Source: Mycobacterium palustre (GTDB lineage Bacteria > Actinomycetota > Actinomycetes > Mycobacteriales > Mycobacteriaceae). From it: a stretch of DNA of 45,236 nt. The stretch is taken from NCBI RefSeq assembly GCF_002101785.1, contig NZ_LQPJ01000142.1, forward strand, positions 1 through 45,236, in the 5' to 3' direction. Both the position numbers and the translations under genes were made by a program. This document shows, piece after piece, positions 1-7,849 of the stretch. Position 1 is the stretch's first letter. Every line of letters begins with the position of its first letter. A model generated the notes under the pieces. It ran no database searches, had not been told where the DNA came from, and saw only the letters and a list, made by a program, of their open reading frames with translations.

Positions 1-1106
1 GTGCCCTCCAGCACGGGCGGGGCGGGCGGCGGCGCGCCGTTGGGCAGCCGGGTGCCGTTGGGGTCGGGCCACCGGAATTCGGGCAAACCGGCGCTGCGCC
101 AGAAGTTTTCGGGATCGATGCCGCGCTTTTTGAACGCCGCGTCGACCCAGGGCTGCAGGATCTGGTGCGGCAGCAGGTTGACCACGATCGTCTTGAAGTA
201 CGGGCCGGACGCGACGGCCTCGCTGAGGGATGCGGTGTAGCGACTGAGCAGCACCAGCACGTCGGCCAGGTCCGTCTTGCGCTTGACCAGCTCGTCGCTG
301 ACCGTGCTCAACTGCCGCAGCACGTGGTTGAGGTTGGGGTTCTCCTTGAACAGCGCGGAAACCTGAACCGAAACCTGTGACACGTTGGCCAGCAGCAGGC
401 TCAGCGCCTGGCTGCGTTGCCGGAACGCGGCCAGCAGGGTGTTGGCGTTGACCAGCAGCCCGTTGACCTGCTGGCTGCGGTCGCCGAGCACCCGCGCGAT
501 CTTGTTGGCGTTGGCCAGCAGCTGCTTGAGCTGCTCGCCACGCCGGCCGATGGTGTCGGAGAATGCCCGGACACCGTCGAGCGCGGCGCTCAGGTGGGGT
601 GCGGTCTGATCGAAGGTTTCCGACAGCACCTTCAACGAGCGCTTGGTGGCCTCGACGTCCCAACCCGCCGCCGCCTTGGTGGCGTCGACGAAGGCGTCGT
701 AGACCTGGTATGGCGTAGTGGTTTGCGTCAGCGGGAGAAAACCGTTGGGCGGCAACGGCTCCGAGCCCCGCGGCTCGATCCGGATGTTCTTGCGGCCCAA
801 AATGGTATCGGTCCGGATCGCCGCCCGGCTCTGCGCCCCGATCGTTTTGCCCGGCATCGTGAACCCGATCGCGACCCTGTTGCCGCGGATCGACAGCGAG
901 CGCACCAGGCCGACGTCCACCCCCGCGATTTCCACCTTGTCCCCGGCGCTGATGCCGCCGGTGTCGGCGAATTCCGCGTAATAGGTGGGGGTGGCGAACA
1001 CCATCGGCACGCTGGTGAACGTTTGTCCGACACCGACTGCGAGCAGCGTGACCGTCACGCCCATCAGCCCGGCGCGACCCCGGTTGAACTCGGTCAAGGT
1101 TCTCAT
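1..1106 (-). CDS. mce2C: MCE-family protein, MceC-type, partial (3' end outside window)
   Basis: Reading leftward from an ATG at 1106-1104, the frame stays open to the window edge (368 codons), so the C-terminus is missing. The N-terminus has one hydrophobic segment (about residues 11-30) and then a MlaD/MCE domain (about residues 35-115, with the usual DTGGISAGDKVEIAGV pattern). A long helical region rich in Q, L and N follows. MCE proteins are cell-envelope subunits of lipid/sterol importers; six of them (A-F) assemble with two YrbE permeases. The ATG overlaps the TGA of the preceding gene (ATGA), which points to coupled translation. Assignment to the mce2 locus rests on the linked mce2R-like regulator, not on this protein alone. 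Confidence 0.9.
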   Translation of the reverse strand, partial: MRTLTEFNRGRAGLMGVTVTLLAVGVGQTFTSVPMVFATPTYYAEFADTGGISAGDKVEIAGVDVGLVRSLSIRGNRVAIGFTMPGKTIGAQSRAAIRTDTILGRKNIRIEPRGSEPLPPNGFLPLTQTTTPYQVYDAFVDATKAAAGWDVEATKRSLKVLSETFDQTAPHLSAALDGVRAFSDTIGRRGEQLKQLLANANKIARVLGDRSQQVNGLLVNANTLLAAFRQRSQALSLLLANVSQVSVQVSALFKENPNLNHVLRQLSTVSDELVKRKTDLADVLVLLSRYTASLSEAVASGPYFKTIVVNLLPHQILQPWVDAAFKKRGIDPENFWRSAGLPEFRWPDPNGTRLPNGAPPPAPPVLEG

Positions 1107-2134
1107 TGCGGCGTGCACCTCCCTGTGGGCTGCCCGAAGAGCTTGATGGTGCGCACCGGGCCGCCGGGCTGTAACCCGTTGACTTTCAGCGAAACGTCAC
1201 ACAGGTAGAAATTGAAGAAGTCGCCGTAGGTGCCGCCCGCGCGGCCGATGATCCGGTATGCGCCGGGCAGCTTGCGCAACACGTCGTCGAGCGTCGGCAG
1301 ATCACCGACGAGCGACTGCTGGATGCCCTCGAGGTGCCCGAAGGTGCTGTGCAGCAACGGCCTGTCCTCGCCGAGCAGGTCGGCCAGGGTCCCCGCGGCG
1401 TTGCTGATGTGGGCGACCGCTTGGGCCAGCGGATCGGCCCGGTTCTTCAGCCCGGTGATCAGCAGCTCCAGCTTGTCGACGGTTCCGTCGAACTCCTTTT
1501 GATGCTTGACGGCGGTCGCCAGCACGGTGCTCAGGTTGTCGACAATCTCACCGATGGCTTTGTCCCGGTCGGCCAAAGTCGCGGTGAGCGAGGCGGTTTG
1601 GTCGAGGATGTCGTTGATCGTGGCGCCCTGGCCTCCGAACACGGCGATGATCGACTGGGCGATCCGGTTCACCTTGTCGGGATCGAGCGCCTTGAACAGC
1701 GGGCGGAAACCGCCGATCAGGGCGTCGAGGTCCAGGGCCGGATCGGTGTGCTCGAGCGGGATGGTGCCCCCGGGGGGCAGCGGCTGACCGCTGTGGCCCC
1801 GCTTGAGCTCTAAGTAGCGGTCGCCGATCAGGTTGAGGTAGCGCACCGATGCCGTCGTCGCCTTGTCCAGCGCCAGCGAGTCGTCCACGGCGAAGTCCAC
1901 CAAAACCCGTTTGTCACCGTCGATCAGCGTCACCCGGGACACTTTGCCGACCTCCACGCCCGCGGCGCGGACGAACTGCCCGGCGCGCAGCCCGCTGACG
2001 TCGGTGAACACCGCGGAATATCCGGTGGTGCGGTCGAAACGCAATTGCCCGAACACGATGACGATGACCACCGTGAACACCAACAGCACCAGCCACAAAG
2101 CGCCGAGTTTGACCGTTGTCTTCGTGCCTCTCAT
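1103..2134 (-). CDS. mce2B: MCE-family protein, MceB-type
   Basis: This is a complete 343-aa protein. A single N-terminal transmembrane helix lies at about residues 9-29. An MCE/MlaD domain (about 37-112) contains the SGLRAGQFVRAAGVEVGKV stretch and the ALDLDALIGGF segment seen in MceB proteins. The helical tail ends in PTGRCTPQ, a C-terminus typical of MceB, and the cysteines in FYLCD and GRCTPQ are conserved in the family. It is an envelope subunit of a lipid import complex. It lies 10 nt after mceA and overlaps the next mce gene by 4 nt. In H37Rv the mce2B gene is disrupted (from memory), whereas here it is one intact frame. Confidence 0.93.
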   Translation of the reverse strand: MRGTKTTVKLGALWLVLLVFTVVIVIVFGQLRFDRTTGYSAVFTDVSGLRAGQFVRAAGVEVGKVSRVTLIDGDKRVLVDFAVDDSLALDKATTASVRYLNLIGDRYLELKRGHSGQPLPPGGTIPLEHTDPALDLDALIGGFRPLFKALDPDKVNRIAQSIIAVFGGQGATINDILDQTASLTATLADRDKAIGEIVDNLSTVLATAVKHQKEFDGTVDKLELLITGLKNRADPLAQAVAHISNAAGTLADLLGEDRPLLHSTFGHLEGIQQSLVGDLPTLDDVLRKLPGAYRIIGRAGGTYGDFFNFYLCDVSLKVNGLQPGGPVRTIKLFGQPTGRCTPQ

Positions 2135-2144
2135 GGATTCCTCG

Positions 2145-3359
2145 TCATGGGTTGATCGTGTTCTCCCCGTATTGGCGCCCCCAGACGTACTCGGCGAACA
2201 GTGGCTGGCCCACCTCGAGGTGGTTGTACGGCGCGACGCTGGCGCCGGTGTCCATCACCAGATACGGTGCCGGCCAAAGGTTTCGGGTGATCGTCTGCCA
2301 GCAGCCGGGCCGCCCACCGGGCCCCCCGCGGGCGTTCACCCGGGGCAAATTGTCCGGATAGACATAGGCGTTGGGTGCCGCGAGCACGGTTCCCGCGGCC
2401 GACAGCGAATAGCCGTTGCCGCCGGCCGCCGTCGCCACCAACGGGGCGGCGTCGTGGAAATTGCGGACGGTGCAGAACAGTTCGGGGCTGTAGGCGTCGA
2501 GCAGCCCGGCCGTCGGCACCAGGTCGGCGGCCCCACGCGCCAGATACGGCCCACCCCGGCCGACGACGTCTTCGCCGGTCTTGCCCACGCCCACGGCCGC
2601 CAGCAGGGCCGCGTCCAGGTCGCCCTGTTGCCTGGTCAGCGTGCGCGCGGCGGTCACCGCGTTCTGCAGAAAGGACCACAAATCCGGCGAGGCGCGGGTG
2701 TATACCCGGCCGAGATCGGCGAACCGGCGCAGGTCGTAGCCGAGCTGCCGCGCGCGCGGGTTGAGACGCGCCAGAATCTGATTGCCGTCGACGAGCGACC
2801 GCCCGAAATCGCTGCCCAGCCCGCTCAGCGCCTGCGCCAGCGCGGACAGGGTGGCGTTGAGCTCGATCGGGTCCACCTTTTCCGCGAGGGAGGTGATCGA
2901 CTCGAACAACGTGTTGAACTCGGTCGTCACCGAGCGCACGTCGATCACGTCTCGCGACGAAATCCGTTGCGGCTGAGGTTTGTCCGGGGAAGTCAGCGCC
3001 ACGTACTTGTTGCCGAACAGCGTGGCCGCCTCGATGGTGGCCACCACGTTGGCCGGGATCAGGTTGACAACGTTCGGGTCCACCTCCAGCGCCAGCTTGG
3101 CCGCGGGCCGGCCGTCGCGCTCGGTCTCCGAGACGCCGGCGACCCGGCCGATCGCCACCCCGTTGAACGTGACCTTGGCGCCGGGCTCCATCACCAGCCC
3201 GGCGCGCGACGCCACGATCGTCAGCTCGGCCTTGGGTGTGAAGTCGCCCCGAAACTGCTTGTACACCAAGGCGAGTACCAGCGCGGCGGCCAGCAGCAAG
3301 ACGACGCCCTCGAAAAGCAGCCACGCCCGTCGGCCCTGGTGCGTCAGCAGCGTCGTCAC
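2145..3359 (-). CDS. mce2A: MCE-family protein, MceA-type
   Basis: The GTG at 3359-3357 gives 404 aa beginning VTTLLTHQGRRAW. The same frame is open further upstream, but there it is the shadow of the permease gene, so the GTG placed 5 nt after the yrbEB stop is preferred. A transmembrane helix spans about residues 14-34 and an MCE domain about 43-125 (AGLVMEPGAKVTFNGVAIG). The C-terminal helical part contains CTVRNFHDAAP and GGRPGCW, cysteine positions shared with other MceA proteins. It is predicted to be the first of six MCE subunits that guide lipids across the mycobacterial envelope to the YrbE permease. Confidence 0.92.
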   Translation of the reverse strand: MTTLLTHQGRRAWLLFEGVVLLLAAALVLALVYKQFRGDFTPKAELTIVASRAGLVMEPGAKVTFNGVAIGRVAGVSETERDGRPAAKLALEVDPNVVNLIPANVVATIEAATLFGNKYVALTSPDKPQPQRISSRDVIDVRSVTTEFNTLFESITSLAEKVDPIELNATLSALAQALSGLGSDFGRSLVDGNQILARLNPRARQLGYDLRRFADLGRVYTRASPDLWSFLQNAVTAARTLTRQQGDLDAALLAAVGVGKTGEDVVGRGGPYLARGAADLVPTAGLLDAYSPELFCTVRNFHDAAPLVATAAGGNGYSLSAAGTVLAAPNAYVYPDNLPRVNARGGPGGRPGCWQTITRNLWPAPYLVMDTGASVAPYNHLEVGQPLFAEYVWGRQYGENTINP

Positions 3360-3364
3360 GGCGC

Positions 3365-4243
3365 CTACACCGTGAGGTTGAAGTTCGGGTCGACGCCGTA
3401 GAGCGCCAACTCGGCCAGCAGGACCACCACCACCACCGAGACCAGCGAGAAACGCATCGATCGCCCGACGGCCTGGCCGACGCCGACCGGTCCGCCGCTG
3501 GCGGTATAGCCGTAGTAGCAGTGGGTGACCATCACCACCACCGCGATGATGACGACCTCCATTACCGACCAGCCCACGTCCTCGGGCCGCAGGAAGGTGC
3601 GAAAGTAGTGCTCGTAGGTGCCGTTGGATTGGCCGTAGAACACGGTCGTGACGACCTGGCCCGAGGTGAAGGCCATGTCGAGGGCCAGCGCGTACAGCGG
3701 CACGATCACCGCCAGCCCGCCCACGATCCGGGTCGACACCAGAAACGAAATCGACTTGATCCCCATGACTTCCAGCGCGTCGATCTCCTCGCTGATCCGC
3801 ATGGCCCCCAGCTGGGCGGTGGCGCCGGCGCCGACCGTGGCGGCCAGCGCGACGCCGGCGACGATGGGCGCGGCGACGCGGGTGTTGGCCAGGGCGGCGA
3901 AGAAGCCGGTGAAGGCCTCGACCCCGATGTTTCCCAGCGACGCGAAACCCTGGATGGCGATCAGGGATCCGCCGGACAGCGTCACGAAACCGATGATCGC
4001 GACGGTGCCGCCGATCACGGCCATGGCGCCGGTGCCCATGCCGATCTCTGCGATCAGGCGCAGCGTCTCCCTGCGGTAGCGGCGCAGCGCCCACCCGATC
4101 TGCGTGACGCTGATCCGGGTGAACCTCGCGAAAACGCCGATGCGCTCGAGCCTTCGGGCCGCGCCGCCGCCGTAGCGGTCGAAGCCCGCGATCGTTCGCG
4201 GGTAGCGGGCGCTGAGCACCCTGCGCGCCGATACCTGGGCCAC
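3365..4243 (-). CDS. yrbE2B: MlaE/YrbE-type permease, YrbEB
   Basis: This is a 292-aa integral membrane permease of the MlaE (DUF140) family, the transmembrane partner of MCE proteins in ABC-type lipid import. The family core is clear: AEIGMGTGAMAVIGGT, the EEIDALEVMGI loop that contacts the ATPase, and the C-terminal GVDPNFNLTV typical of mycobacterial YrbEB. About five hydrophobic segments are visible. The GTG at 4243 is chosen because it lies 1 nt past the yrbEA stop (TGAGGTG). An upstream ATG at 4270 would extend the protein by 9 residues into yrbEA and is less likely. Confidence 0.92.
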   Translation of the reverse strand: MAQVSARRVLSARYPRTIAGFDRYGGGAARRLERIGVFARFTRISVTQIGWALRRYRRETLRLIAEIGMGTGAMAVIGGTVAIIGFVTLSGGSLIAIQGFASLGNIGVEAFTGFFAALANTRVAAPIVAGVALAATVGAGATAQLGAMRISEEIDALEVMGIKSISFLVSTRIVGGLAVIVPLYALALDMAFTSGQVVTTVFYGQSNGTYEHYFRTFLRPEDVGWSVMEVVIIAVVVMVTHCYYGYTASGGPVGVGQAVGRSMRFSLVSVVVVVLLAELALYGVDPNFNLTV

Positions 4244-4244
4244 C

Positions 4245-5039
4245 TCAGCGCCCCGTCCCGAATCGCACACCGATCGTCGTCAGCACCACGTTGACCGCGA
4301 ACAGCGCGATCACGCACAGCACCAGCGTCTCGTTGACCGCGGTCCCGACGCCCTTCGGGCCGCCCTTGGTGGTCAGCCCGCGGTAACAGCCGACCAGGCC
4401 GGCGATCGTGCCGAAGGTGGCGGACTTGACGACCGAGATGATCACCTCGGGCAGGCCGGTGACCAGGGTGAGGGTGCCGACGTAGGCGCCGGCCGAAATG
4501 TGTTGGATGAAAACACCGAAGACGAAACCGCCGACCAGGCCGATGGTGATCACCGCGCCGTTGAGCAGGGTGGCGACGATGGTCGCGGCGAGCACGCGGG
4601 GCACCACCAGCCGGTGGATCGGGTCGATGCCGAGCACCTCCATCGCGTCGATCTCTTCGCGGATGGTGCGCGCCCCGAGGTCGGCGCAGATCGCCGTCGC
4701 CCCGGCGCCGGCGATCACCAGCACGGTGGTCAGCGGGCCCAGCTGGGTGACCGCGCCCAGCGCCGCGCCCGCGCCCGAGATGTCGGCGGCGCCGAACTCG
4801 GCCAGCAGGATGTTGAGGGTGAATATGATGAGCACGGTCAGCGGGATGGAAACGGCCAGCGTGGGCAGCAGCGAGACGTTGGTGATGAACCAGCCTTGCT
4901 CGATCACCTCGCCCCACCGAAAGGGGCGCCGCGACAACGCCTTGCCCGTCAAGACGCACATGCGGTAGAACCCGCCGACCGCGTCGATCCCGGGCCGGAC
5001 CTGGCCGCGCAGATAGGTGGTGAACGCCTGGGTGCTCAT
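4245..5039 (-). CDS. yrbE2A: MlaE/YrbE-type permease, YrbEA
   Basis: This is a 264-aa MlaE-family permease starting MSTQAFTTYLRGQ. The ATG at 5039 overlaps the mce2R TGA (ATGA). Upstream in-frame codons back to 5177 encode an Arg-rich stretch that is a shadow of mce2R and were rejected. Family marks include GAGATAICADLGART, the EEIDAMEVLGIDPIHRLVVPR cytoplasmic loop, and a final segment with CYRGLTTKGGPKGVG. Together with YrbEB it should form the heterodimeric channel energised by an MceG-type ATPase encoded elsewhere. Confidence 0.92.
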   Translation of the reverse strand: MSTQAFTTYLRGQVRPGIDAVGGFYRMCVLTGKALSRRPFRWGEVIEQGWFITNVSLLPTLAVSIPLTVLIIFTLNILLAEFGAADISGAGAALGAVTQLGPLTTVLVIAGAGATAICADLGARTIREEIDAMEVLGIDPIHRLVVPRVLAATIVATLLNGAVITIGLVGGFVFGVFIQHISAGAYVGTLTLVTGLPEVIISVVKSATFGTIAGLVGCYRGLTTKGGPKGVGTAVNETLVLCVIALFAVNVVLTTIGVRFGTGR

Positions 5040-5758
5040 CGCGGTCCGCCTCGGTCCTCGAGCGCGGCGATCATGGTGGCGTTGGCCAGTTCGAGCACGT
5101 CGTGGGCGGCTTCGTGCGCGGCGGCGGTATCGGCGGCGCAGATCGCGAGAGTCAGTTTTCGGTACGCGGCCGGGCACCTGGCCTCGGCGGTCATCGCCGC
5201 GGCCAGCGCGGCCAGCGCCGGCTCATAGGCGGCGCGAAAGGCGTTGTACATCAACCGATATACGATCGAACCGGCGCCGTCGACGACATGGTCCCAGTAC
5301 CTGAGCGTGAGGCGCTGCCAGTCGAGCGGGTCGTGCTCGGTTTCCAGGGTGCGCAGCGTCGACTCGAGGAGCTCGGTCAGCCACGGTGAATGCCGTTGGG
5401 CGGCAAGCTCGGCGACTTTGGGGCCGCTGCGCAACCGCGCCTCGAGGATGCTGCGGAAGACGGAGGCATCGAGGGCGCCGCCGCGGAACAGCAACAGGGG
5501 CAACAGGTCCAGGCCGGCATGGCGGCGGAAGTCGCGCACCGTGGCGACGCCGCCCCGGCGCACCTCGACCAACCCGGAGGCCGAAAGCCGCTGCAGCGCC
5601 TCACGGACCGCGGGCCGGGACACCCCGAAGACCTCGGCCAGCCGGCGCTCGCTGGGCAACGCCTCGCCGGGCGGCGTTGCACCGCCGAGCACATCGGTGG
5701 CGATCCGCTCGAAAACCTCGTCGGGCACCGATCGGCGAATCACCGGGTGCAGCGCCAT
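5036..5758 (-). CDS. mce2R: GntR/FadR-family transcriptional regulator of the mce operon
   Basis: This 240-aa regulator has an N-terminal winged helix (about residues 15-77; PSERRLAEVFGVSRPAVREAL is the recognition region) and an all-helical FadR-type ligand-binding domain (about 85-230). FadR-group regulators usually sense acyl-CoA or small carboxylates. It is the first gene of the operon, co-directional with yrbEA and overlapping it by 4 nt. That is the mce2R arrangement of M. tuberculosis Rv0586; mce1R is instead divergent from its operon. This order is why I call the locus mce2. The FadR-like palindrome 33 nt upstream suggests autoregulation and control of the whole operon. Confidence 0.88.
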   Translation of the reverse strand: MALHPVIRRSVPDEVFERIATDVLGGATPPGEALPSERRLAEVFGVSRPAVREALQRLSASGLVEVRRGGVATVRDFRRHAGLDLLPLLLFRGGALDASVFRSILEARLRSGPKVAELAAQRHSPWLTELLESTLRTLETEHDPLDWQRLTLRYWDHVVDGAGSIVYRLMYNAFRAAYEPALAALAAAMTAEARCPAAYRKLTLAICAADTAAAHEAAHDVLELANATMIAALEDRGGPR

Positions 5759-5790
5759 GCGGCCAGTGTCGCCGGTCCGAGGTCAGACAA

Positions 5791-5803
5791 GTGGTCAGAC
5801 CAC
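5791..5803. promoter_or_regulatory. Predicted FadR-type operator upstream of mce2R
   Basis: GTGGTCAGACCAC is a perfect palindrome with 6-bp arms around one central base. It matches the TGGTC-N-GACCA core of FadR-subfamily GntR operators. It lies 33 nt upstream of the mce2R start. A second partial copy, GGTCAGAC, is at 5781-5788 on the same face, about one helical turn away. The family match and position make Mce2R the obvious candidate ligand, but binding is inferred. Confidence 0.6.
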
Positions 5804-5827
5804 CGGCGTGTCGCAAATCCGTTACGG

Positions 5828-6775
5828 CTAGCTTCCCGTTCGCTGCGCGGCCACGAACAGGTTCCCCGGCACCTGCTCGGCCACCTCTGGCGGCGCCGCA
5901 CGCCCGTAGCGGGCCATCAGCTCGTCGGACGGCGTCACCGTCACCTCCCAGCCGTGGCGGGCGAACCAGTCGCCGACCTCTTCGCGCTCCTCGAAGTAGA
6001 ACAGCTCCTCGTTGTTGGGAATCGCGCGCTGCGGGTCGAGTTTGGCGACCAGGTCACGGATCCGTGCCATCCGCTCGCGTCGCCTGGCGCGGAATTCCTC
6101 GTCGAGAAAACTCGGCCCGAGCGCCTCCACGGCGACCCGGCTGCCGGTGACGGTGAGCTTTTGGATGCGCTCGAAGAGCAGGTCCTGCGCCGCCGCCGGC
6201 AGGTACGGCATCAGGCCCTCCGCCGACCACACGCTGGGCGCTCCGGCGTCAAAGCCGGCCCGCCGCAACGCCGTTGGCCAATCCTGACGCAGGTCGGCCG
6301 GAATCGCGATCCGGTGGCAGGCGGGCTCGGCCCCGTGCTCGGCCAGCGTCGACGACTTGAACTCCAACACCCGCGGCTGGTCGAGCTCGTACACGGTGAC
6401 GCCGTCGGGCCACGCCAGCCGCCAGGCCCGCGAGTCCAGACCCGACGCCAGGATCACCGCCTGGCGGATGCCGGCGTTGGTCGCGTCAAGGAAGAACTGG
6501 TCGAAAAACGCGGTGCGGCAAGCCATGTAGTCGACCATCGCCTTCATCTGCAGCCGCAGAGTCGGTTCGGCGTCCAGGAGCTCGGCGGGCAGCTGCGACG
6601 CCGAATACCAATTCCACAGCCCGTCGCCGGCCGCGTCGAGGAAAACCCGCGCGAACGGATCGCGGATCATCGGGTTTTCGCTCTCGGTTTCCGCGGCGCG
6701 GGCCGACGCCACGCCCAGCGCCGTCGCACCCACGCTCTCGGTGATCTCCCAGGTGTCGTCGTCGGTTCTGGCCAC
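5828..6775 (-). CDS. SAM-dependent methyltransferase, TIGR00027/LCMT-like family (copy 1)
   Basis: This 315-aa protein (GTG start) belongs to the mycobacterial putative O-methyltransferase family related to leucine carboxyl methyltransferases. Visible marks are the N-terminal WEITESVGATALGVA, the SAM-binding GLDSRAWRL (about residues 113-121), the acidic VYELDQP strand and SAEGLMPYL. Substrates of most family members are unknown. It starts 3 nt after the stop of a close paralogue (6779-7729), so the two form an operon. The pair sits between mce2R and the 795-aa membrane protein, two genes that are neighbours in H37Rv, so it looks like an insertion or a loss in the other lineage. Confidence 0.9.
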   Translation of the reverse strand: MARTDDDTWEITESVGATALGVASARAAETESENPMIRDPFARVFLDAAGDGLWNWYSASQLPAELLDAEPTLRLQMKAMVDYMACRTAFFDQFFLDATNAGIRQAVILASGLDSRAWRLAWPDGVTVYELDQPRVLEFKSSTLAEHGAEPACHRIAIPADLRQDWPTALRRAGFDAGAPSVWSAEGLMPYLPAAAQDLLFERIQKLTVTGSRVAVEALGPSFLDEEFRARRRERMARIRDLVAKLDPQRAIPNNEELFYFEEREEVGDWFARHGWEVTVTPSDELMARYGRAAPPEVAEQVPGNLFVAAQRTGS

Positions 6776-6778
6776 GCT

Positions 6779-7729
6779 TCAGTTCCTCTCGGTCCGTTCC
6801 GCCGCCACGAACAAGCTTTTCGGGACGGCGTCTTCGATGCCTTGCGGCGGTCTGCGATCGTAGCGGGCCATCAGCTCCTCGGCCGGCGTGACGGTGACGG
6901 CCCAGCCGTGGCGGGTCAGCCAGTCGCCGACGTCCTCGCGCTCCTCGAAGTACCAGAGGTCCTCGACGTCGGGAATGTCGCGTTCGGGCTGCAGCTTGGC
7001 CATCAGCTCGCGCACCCGCCGCATGGTCTGGCGCTGCCTGTCGCGGGCGGCCTCGTCCATGAAGCCGGGACCCGGCGCCTCCACCGCGATCCGGCTGCCG
7101 GTCGCCGCCAGCGCATGGGCCCGCTGGAAGAGCAGCTCTTGTGCGGCCGCCGGCAGGAACGGCAACAGGCCCTCGGCCGACCAGGCGCTCGGCGCCGTGC
7201 TGTCAAACCCGGCCTCGCGCAAGGCGGCCGGCCAGTCGTGGCGCAAGTCGACCGGGACGTGAACCAGGTTGCAGGTCGGCTGGGCGCCGGCTTCCCGCAG
7301 CGCCGCGGCCTTGAACTCCAGCACCGCGGGCTGGTCGAGCTCGTACACCGTGACGCCGCCCTTCCAGGGCAGCCGCCACGCCCGCGAGTCCAGGCCCGCC
7401 GCCAGGATCACCACCTGCGCGACGCCGGCGCGGGTGGCGTCGGTGAAGAACTGGTCGAAGAAGGACGTGCGCGCGGCCATGTAGTCCACCATTCCGCGCA
7501 TCCGCGGCTGCAGGTCGGGTTCGGCCTCGGCGATCTCGGCGGGCAGCTCCGGCGCCGCGAACCAGTTCCACATGCCGTCGCCGGCGGCGTCCAGGAACAG
7601 CCGCGCGAAGGGGTCGCTGATCAGCGGGTTTTCGCTTTCGGTTTCCGCGGCGCGGGCCGCCGCGACGCCCAGCGCCGTCGCCCCCACGCTCTCGGTGATG
7701 TCCCAGGTGTCGTTGTCCGTCCTGCCCAC
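6779..7729 (-). CDS. SAM-dependent methyltransferase, TIGR00027/LCMT-like family (copy 2)
   Basis: This 316-aa paralogue of the downstream gene is roughly two-thirds identical by eye, with the same start pattern (DTWDITESVGATALGVA), SAM motif GLDSRAWRL and C-terminal SLFVAAERTE. The GTG at 7729 is chosen by alignment with copy 1. The reading frame stays open far upstream on the minus strand, but that part is antisense to the 795-aa gene and has no family similarity. It is the first gene of a two-gene unit and is divergent from the 795-aa gene across 120 bp that hold an inverted repeat. Tandem duplication followed by divergence is the simple explanation. Confidence 0.9.
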   Translation of the reverse strand: MGRTDNDTWDITESVGATALGVAAARAAETESENPLISDPFARLFLDAAGDGMWNWFAAPELPAEIAEAEPDLQPRMRGMVDYMAARTSFFDQFFTDATRAGVAQVVILAAGLDSRAWRLPWKGGVTVYELDQPAVLEFKAAALREAGAQPTCNLVHVPVDLRHDWPAALREAGFDSTAPSAWSAEGLLPFLPAAAQELLFQRAHALAATGSRIAVEAPGPGFMDEAARDRQRQTMRRVRELMAKLQPERDIPDVEDLWYFEEREDVGDWLTRHGWAVTVTPAEELMARYDRRPPQGIEDAVPKSLFVAAERTERN

Positions 7730-7792
7730 GCCCGTGTCCTCCGTTTCGCTAGCACGCCTACCTAGTCGACCGTACGCGCGCCGCGGGTGGGC

Positions 7793-7809
7793 AACCTGTC
7801 CGTCAGGTT
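7793..7809. promoter_or_regulatory. Perfect inverted repeat between divergent genes, possible operator
   Basis: AACCTG-TCCGT-CAGGTT has 6-bp perfect arms and a 5-bp spacer. It lies in the 120-bp region between the methyltransferase pair (minus) and the 795-aa membrane protein (plus, start 7850). Its size and symmetry fit a dimeric repressor site. No regulator gene is adjacent, so the ligand is unknown. A chance palindrome cannot be excluded. Confidence 0.4.
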
Positions 7810-7849
7810 CATCCCCCCTGACCCGGAGGTATCCGGTTAAGTTGACGGC

